DNA of 64,000 bases, taken from Cerina litoralis (GTDB lineage Bacteria; Bacteroidota; Bacteroidia; Flavobacteriales; Flavobacteriaceae). The stretch spans positions 1 through 64,000 of the forward strand of contig JAIRBC010000001.1 in NCBI GenBank assembly GCA_022008415.1, given 5' to 3'. Positions 55,825 to 63,953 of the stretch are shown here, in pieces. Each line of letters starts with the position of its first letter. Position 1 is the stretch's first letter. A program made the translations under genes and the position numbers. Under the pieces are notes generated by a model. That model did no database searches. It worked only from the letters and a program-made list of their open reading frames with translations, and was not told the origin of the DNA.

Positions 55825-57048
55825 TTGAAAAGCTTTTTAAAAAATTGGGGCGAAGCCGCATATACCACAACTGGGTTCTTTTGGATGGCACTTTGGGCAT
55901 TTATTTTGGGCTACATTATTAGTAGTATGATCCAGATTTTCGTGACCGAGAAAAAAATGCAACAGGTCATGGGTGAAAACGGGTCTAAAGGAGTTCTTTT
56001 GGGGACGTTTTTTGGATTCATCAGCAGTTCATGCAGTTTTGCTGCCTTGGCATCTACCAAGTCCCTTCTTAAAAAAGGAGCCAGTTTTGTTTCGTCCATC
56101 GCATTTTTATTGGCTTCCACCAACCTCGTTATTGAATTGGGAATCATCATTTCTATTTTTATGGGATGGCAATTCGTAGTGGGCGAGTATGCCGGAGGAA
56201 TCTTATTGATAGGAATCAGTTGGATTTTAATACGGGTAATCAATCCTAAAAAACTCATCGAGCACGCTCGGAAAAATTTGGAGGCAGAAGACGATTATGC
56301 GATGGACAATTCCAAAGATTGGAAAAAGCAGATTCAAAAAGAAGATGCCTGGTCTAAGGTTGGCAAGAAATATAAAATGGAATGGGGAATGGTCTGGAAA
56401 GACGTCACCGTTGGTTTCACCATTGCGGGAATAGTGGCGGTCTTTGTTCCCGATTCTTTTTTTCAGACCCTTTTCGTGAACAGCGGACTGGGTAATACGG
56501 ATTTCTCCTTATGGGAAGTTTTGGAGCACATAATCGTAGGTCCAGCGGTGGCATTTCTGACATTTATCGGGTCTATGGGAAATATTCCTCTGGCTGCCCT
56601 GCTCTTTGGAAAAGGAGTGAGCTTCGGCGGGGTAATGGCATTTATCTTTAGTGATCTGGTCGTGTTTCCCGTTTTGCGGATCAACGCAAAATATTATGGA
56701 TGGAAAATGTCGCTCTTTATACTGTTTCTATTGTTCCTCTCCCTAGTCGGAGCTTCTTTGATCTTACATTATTCCTTTGACCTGATGGGTATCTTGCCAG
56801 ACGCTTCCCAGGTAAAGATATCGGACAGTTCCTATTTTAAGTTAAATTACACTTTCTATTTGAATATTGCCTTTCTGGTAATTTCGGGATACTTGGTCTA
56901 TTTGGCGTTTTTCAAAAGAAAGAAAGTGGATAGCCAAATGGGCAAAATGGCACCGAAAAGCCAGTTTATGGAAAAAATCATGAAATACGCAGCCATTGTC
57001 TGTTATATCTGGTTGGCCGGGGGTTTGATCGTTAAGTTTTTAATTTGA
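55825..57048 (+). CDS. permease of the DUF318/YraQ (ArsP-like) family
   Basis: The 407-residue membrane protein starts with TTG and has about ten helices in two related halves. Each half has a family-like loop: GFISSSCSFAALASTKSLLKKG near residue 68 and FIGSMGNIPLAALLFGKGVS near 250. A charged cytoplasmic linker lies between (about 150-190). Family members are linked to export of metals, metalloids or organoarsenicals; the substrate is unknown here. A decayed haem-binding-domain gene directly upstream suggests that it once belonged to a metal/respiration gene set. Confidence 0.85.
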   Translation: MKSFLKNWGEAAYTTTGFFWMALWAFILGYIISSMIQIFVTEKKMQQVMGENGSKGVLLGTFFGFISSSCSFAALASTKSLLKKGASFVSSIAFLLASTNLVIELGIIISIFMGWQFVVGEYAGGILLIGISWILIRVINPKKLIEHARKNLEAEDDYAMDNSKDWKKQIQKEDAWSKVGKKYKMEWGMVWKDVTVGFTIAGIVAVFVPDSFFQTLFVNSGLGNTDFSLWEVLEHIIVGPAVAFLTFIGSMGNIPLAALLFGKGVSFGGVMAFIFSDLVVFPVLRINAKYYGWKMSLFILFLLFLSLVGASLILHYSFDLMGILPDASQVKISDSSYFKLNYTFYLNIAFLVISGYLVYLAFFKRKKVDSQMGKMAPKSQFMEKIMKYAAIVCYIWLAGGLIVKFLI

Positions 57049-57133
57049 TAAAATGAATTGGTATGTATTTAAAAACTGTGATCGACCGTAAAACCAATGA
57101 GTTTACAACACAGCAGCATCGGATCAGCATCTT

Positions 57134-58618
57134 CTAAATCATGTTCTCCATATATTTTTTGATATTGGTGTTTTCGTAGATTTTCTGAACCATATCCGTG
57201 TATACCTTAACAAATCGTTCATTTTGAGCAAGGTTGCCAAAAAGGTTTTCCTGTCGAATAAAAGCAAGGGGGTCCGATTTAGTTTGTTCGGCCGCTTGGT
57301 GTAGTTTTTCGTTCATGGCATCGATTATTTTGATGGGCCGCTGGTTTTTATCGATTGCCTTATCACTGTAATAACACCATGCCGCTATCACCAAGGTAGC
57401 ATATTGGATGCTACCTTCCTGGGCCAAATTTTCTTCGATAGTGGCAATTAAAAATTTGGGCAACTTGGCAGAACTCTCGGAGCATATTCGGCTAACGCTA
57501 TCCTTTATGTTTGGGTTGGAAAAGCGCGCTACCAAACTATCCTTATATCCATCTAAATCAATGCCTTGCACCGCATCCAATACCGGACTGGCTTCTTTAT
57601 CCATAAAGGCTCTCAAGTAGGTAACGAAAGTTTCGTCAACCATACAGGCGTTGATCGTTTTATGTCCGTGGATGGCTCCTAATATGCCCAAAACGGAATG
57701 ACCCGCGTTCAGAAGGCGGAGTTTCATTTTCTCATAGGGTTTTACATCCGGTACAAATTGTACGCCGACCTTTTCAAATTCGGGTCGACCATTGGAAAAT
57801 TTATCCTCCACTACCCATTGAATGAAGGGCTCGCAGGTTACGGGCCACCCATCTTTTATTCCATAGGTATCCCGAAGGTAATCGATATCCGCTTGGGTAG
57901 TAACAGGAGTAATGCGATCGACCATGGTATTCGGAAAACTCACCTCACGTTCGATCCATTCGGCCAGTACTGCATCTTGCCTCTTCGCAAATGCCAATAC
58001 CATGTCATGTGCCACATCACCGTTGTGCTGAATATTATCGCAAGACATGACGGTGAAAGCCGGCAGGCCGCCGTCGCGTCGTTTTTTCAAGGAGGCCGTT
58101 AAAAAACCGTAGACCGTTTTTGGATTACCGGGATCTTGAAATTCGTGTTGGATATCAGGATTGTCAAAATCAAAATCTCCGGTAGATGCGGTAAAGTTGT
58201 ATCCTCCCTCTGTAATAGTCAGGGATACAATTTTCGTGTCAGGATGGGCCATTCTATCTATGACCGCAGCAGGATTATCTACCCCAAGCAAGAAATCAAT
58301 CAGTGGACCCATTATTTTGCTCTCTATCTTTCCATCGGGATGCTTAACGATAAGTGTGTAAAGACCATCTTGATTCTTGAGGACATCGTGTATTTTTCGA
58401 TCACCTTCCCTCAAGCCGATTCCACAGATGCCCCATTCGGATACACCGTATTTTTCTAGAAGATTATCGGTATAGTAGGCCTGATGTGCCCGATGAAAAC
58501 CACCGACACCAATATGGACCATTCCTGCCGTTAGACCATCTCGATCGTAAGCCGGACAGGGAATTCGGTCGGTAATATCGACCAAATTCTTATGATTAAG
58601 AGCTATAGTGTTTTTCAT
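57134..58618 (-). CDS. mannitol dehydrogenase family protein (polyol/uronate oxidoreductase)
   Basis: This 494-residue NAD-dependent long-chain dehydrogenase has the N-terminal signature MVHIGVGGFHRAHQAYYTD near residue 33, VMSCDNIQHNGD near 195 and the active-site segment MKLRLLNAGHSVLGILG near 298 with Lys, Asn and His of the family. Length fits the mannitol 2-dehydrogenase/fructuronate reductase group; I favour a polyol 2-dehydrogenase because uronate genes (uxaC, uxuA) are absent. Its ATG shares one base with the stop of the transporter gene upstream. Confidence 0.88.
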   Translation of the reverse strand: MKNTIALNHKNLVDITDRIPCPAYDRDGLTAGMVHIGVGGFHRAHQAYYTDNLLEKYGVSEWGICGIGLREGDRKIHDVLKNQDGLYTLIVKHPDGKIESKIMGPLIDFLLGVDNPAAVIDRMAHPDTKIVSLTITEGGYNFTASTGDFDFDNPDIQHEFQDPGNPKTVYGFLTASLKKRRDGGLPAFTVMSCDNIQHNGDVAHDMVLAFAKRQDAVLAEWIEREVSFPNTMVDRITPVTTQADIDYLRDTYGIKDGWPVTCEPFIQWVVEDKFSNGRPEFEKVGVQFVPDVKPYEKMKLRLLNAGHSVLGILGAIHGHKTINACMVDETFVTYLRAFMDKEASPVLDAVQGIDLDGYKDSLVARFSNPNIKDSVSRICSESSAKLPKFLIATIEENLAQEGSIQYATLVIAAWCYYSDKAIDKNQRPIKIIDAMNEKLHQAAEQTKSDPLAFIRQENLFGNLAQNERFVKVYTDMVQKIYENTNIKKYMENMI

Positions 58619-60339
58619 TATACTGGGGTATTTCTTTGTTTTCCTCGTTTAAGTGCCCAGTAGGCCGTAACGAAATATAGTAGGGTGCAGAGAAATGCAT
58701 ATCGATAAAATATTTCGCGATTCTCCATATAAATTGTTTCATTTGAACTACCGAACATGACAATACAGGCCAGTACCAAGGTAATTAGTAAAGTAATCAT
58801 CGATATGGTTCTCAATACCTTGGAAAAAAGGGAGTTGTCTTTTATATGTTCTGGCTCCAATAGGGCTTTTTGTTCTTGATAAGCCTCGATCTCTTTATTG
58901 CGGATTTTCTCTTTTTTCTCTTCCTCAGGATATTGTTTCTTGGCACCATAACGGGCGGCCAAGATGGTATACACAAGAATGGTAAAAATCCAGGTGGGAA
59001 TAAATAGGTAAAAGAAGGACATCACATTAAGTGCATTCAGTCCAAAACCGAACAACAATCCTAGTGCCCATGCGGCTACCGCCGGGGTGCTAAATGTCAA
59101 CTTGCTATAGGAAGTCCAATAACGGGTATAGCCGATTCGGGGAAAGATCTGATGTTCGGCAAATACGATCCCGCCCACAGGAACGACCAAAAGGCCAGCG
59201 TAGGTAAGCAGCGGTAGTATCTGTGAAAATACGAAAGGGAAACACGCAATTGCAATGGTTATCAAACCGACCGTTAGGGTAGTTTTCATGCGCGAGTGGT
59301 TATAGAAGATAGCCTGTGCCGCCAAACCTGCCCTATACAGGTTGGTAATCGCCGTGGTCCAACCGGCAACGATAACGATTACAAATCCGGACCAACCCAG
59401 CGCATAGTAGGCAACATCGCCAGGGTCTAGTTCTACAATGGATTTTCCAATAATCACGGCAGCCCCCGCCCCCATAATACCGGCCGCAATCCAGGCGACG
59501 TAATGGCCGAACATCATTCCGGTACTGGTCGCCAATCCATATATTTTCTTTTTCGCGAAACGCAATAGGGCCATATCGATCAGGCCAAAATGGGTAATAG
59601 TATTTGCGGCCCAAGCAAAACCGATTACCTCGATCAATCCAATACCCGGCTCACCTTTACTATCGATCCCGGTCCAAATGGATTGATCCCCAAGGGTTAT
59701 AAAATCGTCCCATCCAGCAGGCAAAGTCTTGTCTAAAACTGCTATAGACAGTGCGGGTAAAAGTACCATCGCCCCACTCGTAAACATGACGAACAACCAG
59801 GGAGCGCAAATACCGGAAAATTCGGAAACCGCATTAAAACCGTATATTGCAATAGATACCACTACAAGTCCAACACCACAAACAATCAAAATAAACCAAA
59901 GATTGGTAGGGTACCAATTGAGTTGGGCAGGGATATCAAAGGCAAAACGAACCGCCGTAGCTGAAACTGTAATCATAGCCGCCGAAATCACTGAAAAAAT
60001 GACGACGTTCGCCCAGTTGTAGAGCTTGGTCATCGAATCGCCTGCAATCTTATTGAGATAGGTATATAAACTTAGTCGGGTATCGACCGCGATGGGAGAG
60101 GTGATGAGTGTCCAACTAAGAACTGCCAAAACATTCCCAATCAATAGTCCCAATAGTATATCCATCGTTTTCGCACCCAACGCGACAAATGTAGCCCCGA
60201 TGACAAACTCCGTAGCGGCTACATGCTCAGCAGCGTATAGACCCGCAAAATGAGTCCAATCATGTAATTTATGTTTGGAAATTGGTAGTTGTTCTTCCTC
60301 TAAGTTTTCAAATTGTTGAAAATCGTTGGTTGTATTCAT
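58618..60339 (-). CDS. NCS1/purine-cytosine-permease-type transporter
   Basis: The 573-residue protein has about twelve membrane helices with the LeuT-like NCS1 features AAEHVAATEFVIGATFVALG near residue 36 and VIGFAWAANTITHFGLIDM near 230. C-terminal is a charged cytoplasmic segment (KKQYPEEEKKEKIRNKE) and two final helices. NCS1 members carry purines, cytosine, hydantoins or vitamins. The gene is coupled (TAATG) to a mannitol-dehydrogenase-family gene, so the substrate here may be a polyol or sugar acid. Confidence 0.85.
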   Translation of the reverse strand: MNTTNDFQQFENLEEEQLPISKHKLHDWTHFAGLYAAEHVAATEFVIGATFVALGAKTMDILLGLLIGNVLAVLSWTLITSPIAVDTRLSLYTYLNKIAGDSMTKLYNWANVVIFSVISAAMITVSATAVRFAFDIPAQLNWYPTNLWFILIVCGVGLVVVSIAIYGFNAVSEFSGICAPWLFVMFTSGAMVLLPALSIAVLDKTLPAGWDDFITLGDQSIWTGIDSKGEPGIGLIEVIGFAWAANTITHFGLIDMALLRFAKKKIYGLATSTGMMFGHYVAWIAAGIMGAGAAVIIGKSIVELDPGDVAYYALGWSGFVIVIVAGWTTAITNLYRAGLAAQAIFYNHSRMKTTLTVGLITIAIACFPFVFSQILPLLTYAGLLVVPVGGIVFAEHQIFPRIGYTRYWTSYSKLTFSTPAVAAWALGLLFGFGLNALNVMSFFYLFIPTWIFTILVYTILAARYGAKKQYPEEEKKEKIRNKEIEAYQEQKALLEPEHIKDNSLFSKVLRTISMITLLITLVLACIVMFGSSNETIYMENREIFYRYAFLCTLLYFVTAYWALKRGKQRNTPV

Positions 60340-60735
60340 TTTTTAGTGTGGTGTTGGAAATTGGATTCCTGTAAATTTTTGGTGACAAGGTTTCACTTGT
60401 TAATATAGAAATTTGCCTTAATGCACCATAGTGTTGGAATACCTTCGATGATCATAGCTATATTTTATAACACTACAATTTAAGATTTTTATATTACAAT
60501 CCACTCCGAGTATGTCTATGATGCCAGAATTTGGCTGGGTGTTGAATAAGGACGAAATTGCATTTTAAGGAGCAGTGAAAGAATAATGCAATTAAATAAG
60601 GAATAATACGAACCTTACAAGAAATTCTTAGCATATCATTTTAATGAAATATGTAAATAGCCGTGGCCAATAATCTGTCCTTTGAAAAGTATTAGGTCAG
60701 TACATAGACATTAAATTGTGTTACAAGTCGCAATT
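60340..60735. other. upstream region of the transporter gene, no gene seen
   Basis: About 400 bp, strongly AT-rich, between the transporter start and the TTGGGA repeat. No open frame with family resemblance and no clear -7 box in the proper orientation. Confidence 0.4.
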
Positions 60736-60762
60736 GGGATTGGGATTGGGATTGGGATTGGG
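60736..60762 (+). repeat. telomere-like (GGGATT) repeat with G-quadruplex potential
   Basis: Five GGG tracts separated by ATT (60736-60762) give a perfect hexamer array. Four or more such tracts with 3-nt loops fit the G-quadruplex pattern on the plus strand. It lies about 60 bp beyond the tRNA terminator. Confidence 0.8.
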
Positions 60763-60822
60763 ATTAAAGATAAAATGTTAAATTTAATTATGGTCTTATT
60801 TCGATTTTGTGTTACAAAAACT

Positions 60823-60855
60823 AAAAAAGGCAGCTACACTTTCATGTAACTGCCT
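60823..60855 (-). terminator. rho-independent terminator of the tRNA-Asn transcript
   Basis: On the minus strand AGGCAGTTACA and TGTAGCTGCCT pair with one wobble around a 6-nt loop and are followed by TTTTTTAG. It starts 10 nt after the 3' end of the tRNA. Confidence 0.85.
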
Positions 60856-60865
60856 GATTTAAAAG

Positions 60866-60939
60866 CTCCTCCTCTTGGGCTCGAACCAAGGACCCTCTGA
60901 TTAACAGTCAGATGCTCTAACCAACTGAGCTAAGGAGGA
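60866..60939 (-). tRNA. tRNA-Asn (anticodon GUU)
   Basis: The 74-nt gene folds as a complete cloverleaf: acceptor TCCTCCT/AGGAGGA with discriminator G, D arm AGCTCAGTTGGTTAGAGC, anticodon stem TCTGA/TCAGA with loop CTGTTAA (anticodon GTT), and T arm with GGTTCGAGCC. CCA is not encoded. Its 5' end is only 4 nt after the stop codon of a GIY-YIG nuclease gene on the same strand, and a broken 5' half of a second tRNA-Asn lies about 320 nt upstream. Confidence 0.97.
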
Positions 60940-60943
60940 ATAT

Positions 60944-61233
60944 TTACTTAAATCTATCTTTAAGCCTAGAAACCATCTCAGAATAATAATTCAAATTTCG
61001 AATATATTCCTCGCTTTTCATCCTCTTGATGTGAGTTTCTATTTTTATAGCCTGGATTCTGTACAGACAATCAATTGACATAAACAAAATCCAATCATCT
61101 ACAGAACTAGTATAGTAAATGAATTTTTAAAAAATCCAGTGCTGTGCTGTTTTATTCTTTCCGAAATATCTTCCGACTCACCAATATAATACCTATTAAA
61201 GGTATCAGAATAAATTATATACACAAAGTGCAT
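60944..61233 (-). pseudogene. GIY-YIG nuclease gene with a one-base frameshift
   Basis: The frame from ATG 61233 reads MHFVYIIYSDTFNRYYIGES and ERIKQHSTGFFKNSF, with the GIY (VYIIY) and YIG (YYIG) halves, the conserved Arg and His, then runs into TAG. In another frame the same protein goes on: YYTSSVDDWILFMSIDC, AIKIETHIKRMKS and VSRLKDRFK, ending at 60944. The span is 290 nt; one added base gives 291 nt and a normal protein of about 96 residues. The shift lies in TTTTTTAAAAATTCATT near 61115-61135, so one base was lost in a homopolymer (or in sequencing). It sits between a broken and an intact tRNA-Asn. Confidence 0.85.
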
Positions 61234-61261
61234 AATCACTATCATTAAGAACTTGCCTCCC

Positions 61262-61307
61262 GATGCTCTAACCTCCCGCGATAGCTATCGGGATAAGCTA
61301 AGGAGGA
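61262..61307 (-). pseudogene. broken tRNA-Asn: 5' half with a palindromic insert in the D loop
   Basis: On the minus strand TCCTCCTTAGCT (61307-61296) and GGTTAGAGCATC (61273-61262) are identical to the acceptor strand and D arm of the intact tRNA-Asn. Between them the five bases CAGTT are replaced by 22 bases. Homology stops before the anticodon stem is complete, so no functional tRNA can form. Confidence 0.85.
61274..61295. repeat. 22-bp palindromic insert inside the tRNA-Asn remnant
   Basis: The insert has the perfect 12-bp palindrome CGATAGCTATCG at its centre and CCC/GGG at its ends. It resembles the TCCCGATAGCTATCGGGA type of palindrome found between genes in this bacterial family. Confidence 0.65.
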
Positions 61308-61339
61308 ACATTGCTTTACTATGGTCTTCTAAGCGGCTG

Positions 61340-61370
61340 CAAATATAAATGTTTTTTCAAATATCCCAAA
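61340..61370 (-). promoter_or_regulatory. promoter of the tRNA-Asn / GIY-YIG unit (TTTG - N19 - TATATTTG)
   Basis: On the minus strand TTTG (61370-61367), 19 nt, then TATATTTG (61347-61340) match the Bacteroidota promoter well. It points at the broken tRNA-Asn about 30 nt downstream, followed by the GIY-YIG gene and the intact tRNA. The GCAGCCGCTT after the box is of a kind I associate with tRNA promoters in this family. It is the only good promoter I see for the intact tRNA. Confidence 0.7.
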
Positions 61371-61557
61371 CGGTTATACTTGAATTTAAGGAAAAATATT
61401 ACCTCGACAATTACATTCTATAGATAACCGTCCTTTTCGCCTTGCGCCTTGCGCCTATCGCCAATTAAAAAAGCACAATTCCAAATGCGATGCGAGGCAC
61501 AATCCTAAATGGGGGTGCCAAATTAATTCTGTCATTAAGGTACTACTTGAGCTCTAA

Positions 61558-62913
61558 TTACTTGCTGATCCATTTATAAAAATCATTGCCGTTTGCAAAC
61601 AACAACAAGGCAATCAACAATAAAAAGCCGACCATTTGGGCGTATTCCAAGAACTTGTCGCTGGGCTTGCGGCCCGTTACAATTTCATACAATAGGAACA
61701 TAACATGGCCACCATCTAGAGCGGGGATGGGCAAGATGTTCATAAAGGCCAAAATAATGGAAATAAGCGCAGTAGTGGCCCAAAATGCGGGCCAATTCCA
61801 GGTTTCCGGAAATATACTCCCAATTGCCGCAAAGCCACCGACCTCCTTATAGGCGCCTGAGTCAGGGTTAAAGATTTTCTTCATTCCCTTGATGTAATCC
61901 GTTAAAGTCTTGACCCCTTTATTCCATCCAGCAGGGATAGATTCCATAAAAGTGTATCGTTTCGTTTTTACCGAAAAAGCTCCCGTTTTGGCCAAATCTT
62001 CAATGGTATTTCCTGCCAACACAACGCCAATTTTGGCATCCTCGGTCACCTTAACGTCAACGTCTTCGGTGCTTCCGTCCTGCCTTTTTACTTTCATTGT
62101 AACGGTCTGTCCCTTATACCTTTCCAATAACGGTGTTACTTCGTCGAAATATGTGGCTTTCTCTCCGTTGATGGAAACCAGTTGGTCGTTTTCCCGCAAA
62201 TCTACCCCCGAATTCGGGGAATCTTCGGAAACCTTTTGAATTATAAAAGGTCTTCTAAAACTGATAAATCTTGCTTTGTCCCTGTCTTCGGACAAGGTCT
62301 CTATAAAATTGACGGGGATATTGCGTTCAAAGGTTTTTCCATCCCTTTCTATGGTAAGTTTTTCACCATAGAGAATTTCTGGCAAAATATTCTGCAATTT
62401 GTCAATCTTGTCTCCATCCACAGCAAGAATCCTATCTCCTGTTTGAATACCAAGTTCATCCCCCAAATTTTTTTCGGTCACCCAAATACCATCCTTTAAA
62501 CTATCTGCGGGTATATACTCTTCCCCGTAAGTAAATACCAGGCCGATAAAAATTATAACCGCAAGGATAAAATTCACTGTAACCCCGCCCAACATGATAA
62601 TAAGGCGTTGCCAGGCTGGTTTGCTTCGAAATTCCCATGGCTTGGGCTCCTCTTTCATGGCTTCCGTATCCATGCTCTCATCGATCATCCCAGCGATCTT
62701 CACATAACCGCCCAAAGGGAGCCAACCGATCCCGTAAACGGTTTCGCCTATCTTTTTCTTGAAAAGTGAAAATTTGATATCGAAGAACAAATAGAATTTC
62801 TCTACCCTGGTCTTAAATATTTTTGCAGGGATAAAATGTCCCAACTCGTGCAGAATAATCAGCAAGGAAAGACTTAAAAATAACTGTATGGTCTTGATCA
62901 GTATTGGATCCAT
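61558..62913 (-). CDS. rseP: site-2 protease RseP
   Basis: RseP is an intramembrane zinc metalloprotease of the inner membrane that cuts anti-sigma factors and signal-peptide remnants. The 451-residue protein has the active site HELGHFIPAKIF in the first helix (residues 22-26 HELGH), two PDZ-type segments (about 150-310), and the second zinc motif NILPIPALDGGHVMF near residue 392. The C-terminal helix and the length are normal. It has its own promoter box at 62939. Confidence 0.96.
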   Translation of the reverse strand: MDPILIKTIQLFLSLSLLIILHELGHFIPAKIFKTRVEKFYLFFDIKFSLFKKKIGETVYGIGWLPLGGYVKIAGMIDESMDTEAMKEEPKPWEFRSKPAWQRLIIMLGGVTVNFILAVIIFIGLVFTYGEEYIPADSLKDGIWVTEKNLGDELGIQTGDRILAVDGDKIDKLQNILPEILYGEKLTIERDGKTFERNIPVNFIETLSEDRDKARFISFRRPFIIQKVSEDSPNSGVDLRENDQLVSINGEKATYFDEVTPLLERYKGQTVTMKVKRQDGSTEDVDVKVTEDAKIGVVLAGNTIEDLAKTGAFSVKTKRYTFMESIPAGWNKGVKTLTDYIKGMKKIFNPDSGAYKEVGGFAAIGSIFPETWNWPAFWATTALISIILAFMNILPIPALDGGHVMFLLYEIVTGRKPSDKFLEYAQMVGFLLLIALLLFANGNDFYKWISK

Positions 62914-62938
62914 CTATGAATTTAAATTTTTGAACGCA

Positions 62939-62946
62939 CAAAAGTA
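62939..62946 (-). promoter_or_regulatory. -7 promoter box (TACTTTTG) of rseP
   Basis: TACTTTTG matches TAnnTTTG and lies 25 nt upstream of the rseP ATG. The -33 region has only a weak CTG. Confidence 0.55.
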
Positions 62947-63029
62947 CACTTTTACAGGGTCTAAAAAAAGCTGCCGGTCCTTACCTCAATTTTTTAAGAA
63001 ATATTTGGGAGCAAAGTGAACTCAATTTC

Positions 63030-63060
63030 TTGAAGACTTGACTTCACTGCCTTACCTTTG
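63030..63060 (+). promoter_or_regulatory. SCO gene promoter (TTG - N20 - TACCTTTG)
   Basis: TTG at 63030-63032 and TACCTTTG at 63053-63060 fit the -33/-7 pattern. The expected transcription start is near 63067, about 3 nt before the ATG at 63070, so the mRNA would be almost leaderless. Confidence 0.6.
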
Positions 63061-63069
63061 CCGAAAAAC

Positions 63070-63744
63070 ATGCGCGCTTTCTTTGCCAAGTACAAATTTT
63101 TCTTCCTTGTATTCTTCGGACTATCGGCATGCATCCTGTATTTGTTCTACAATGCCCTTAAACCGCCGAAAACCTTGCCAGTCTATCAACCGTCCATGGT
63201 CAATTCGGAATTGGTAGAACCAGACCTTCAGTACATAAAAAAGTATCACACCATTGCGGATTTTTCCTTGACGAACCAAAACGGAAAAACCATCACCCAG
63301 GACGATTACAGGAATAAGATTTATATCGCCGATTTTTTCTTTACTACCTGTCCGACCATCTGTCCCATTATGACCAAAAATATGGTCGAGATCCAAAAGC
63401 ATATCCTAAATGAAGACGACGTGATGCTTTTGTCGCACACGGTTACCCCAGAAATTGATTCTGTTCCCCAACTTAAGAAATACGCCCTGGAAAAAGGGGT
63501 AAACGACAGCAAATGGAACTTGGTCACAGGGCCCAAAAAAGAGATTTATGACCTAGCCCGAAAATCTTATATGGCCGTTAAGACCGATGGGGATGGAGGT
63601 CCTTACGATATGATACATACGGAAAACTTTGTGTTAGTAGACAAGAATCGGCGAATACGTGGGTTTTATGATGGCACCAAGGCAGATGATGTCCAAAAAT
63701 TGATCCAAGATCTGGAATTTCTTAGAACCTCCTATCCTAAATAA
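63070..63744 (+). CDS. SCO family copper chaperone/thiol protein
   Basis: The 224-residue protein is anchored by one N-terminal helix (about residues 8-27, FFFLVFFGLSACILYLF) and has a thioredoxin-fold domain outside. The copper/thiol site is FTTCPTICPIMTKNM near residue 100 (CxxxC), with the conserved His in MIHTENFVLVD near 193. SCO proteins deliver copper to the CuA site of cytochrome oxidase. A TTG at 63058 in frame lies inside the promoter box, so the ATG at 63070 is preferred. Confidence 0.93.
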   Translation: MRAFFAKYKFFFLVFFGLSACILYLFYNALKPPKTLPVYQPSMVNSELVEPDLQYIKKYHTIADFSLTNQNGKTITQDDYRNKIYIADFFFTTCPTICPIMTKNMVEIQKHILNEDDVMLLSHTVTPEIDSVPQLKKYALEKGVNDSKWNLVTGPKKEIYDLARKSYMAVKTDGDGGPYDMIHTENFVLVDKNRRIRGFYDGTKADDVQKLIQDLEFLRTSYPK

Positions 63745-63840
63745 GTCCAAGTTCAAATATCAAATTCAAACACAAACTCAAACTCAAGTTCAGAGGAGTA
63801 TATAGTTGGCAATCGGCAGCAAGAGGTCCAAGGCTCAAGG
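63744..63840. repeat. degenerate 7-bp periodic tracts after the SCO gene
   Basis: Units such as AGTCCAA, GTTCAAA, TATCAAA run to about 63793, then AATCGGC, AGCAAGA, GGTCCAA, GGCTCAA to 63840. The first tract starts at the stop codon of the SCO gene. Confidence 0.5.
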
Positions 63841-63953
63841 TTATAAGCTCCAGTTGGACCTAAAACAACGGTTGACACTAACATTTAACAAATAACACCC
63901 CGTAATCCCATAACTTTTTTCCGTCTAACCCAAAAAGATCTCGTTTTTTCCCT

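Noticed and set aside
60736..60762. CRISPR array or true telomere at the GGGATT repeat
   Set aside because: The units are 6 bp without spacers, and the position is internal with genes on both sides.
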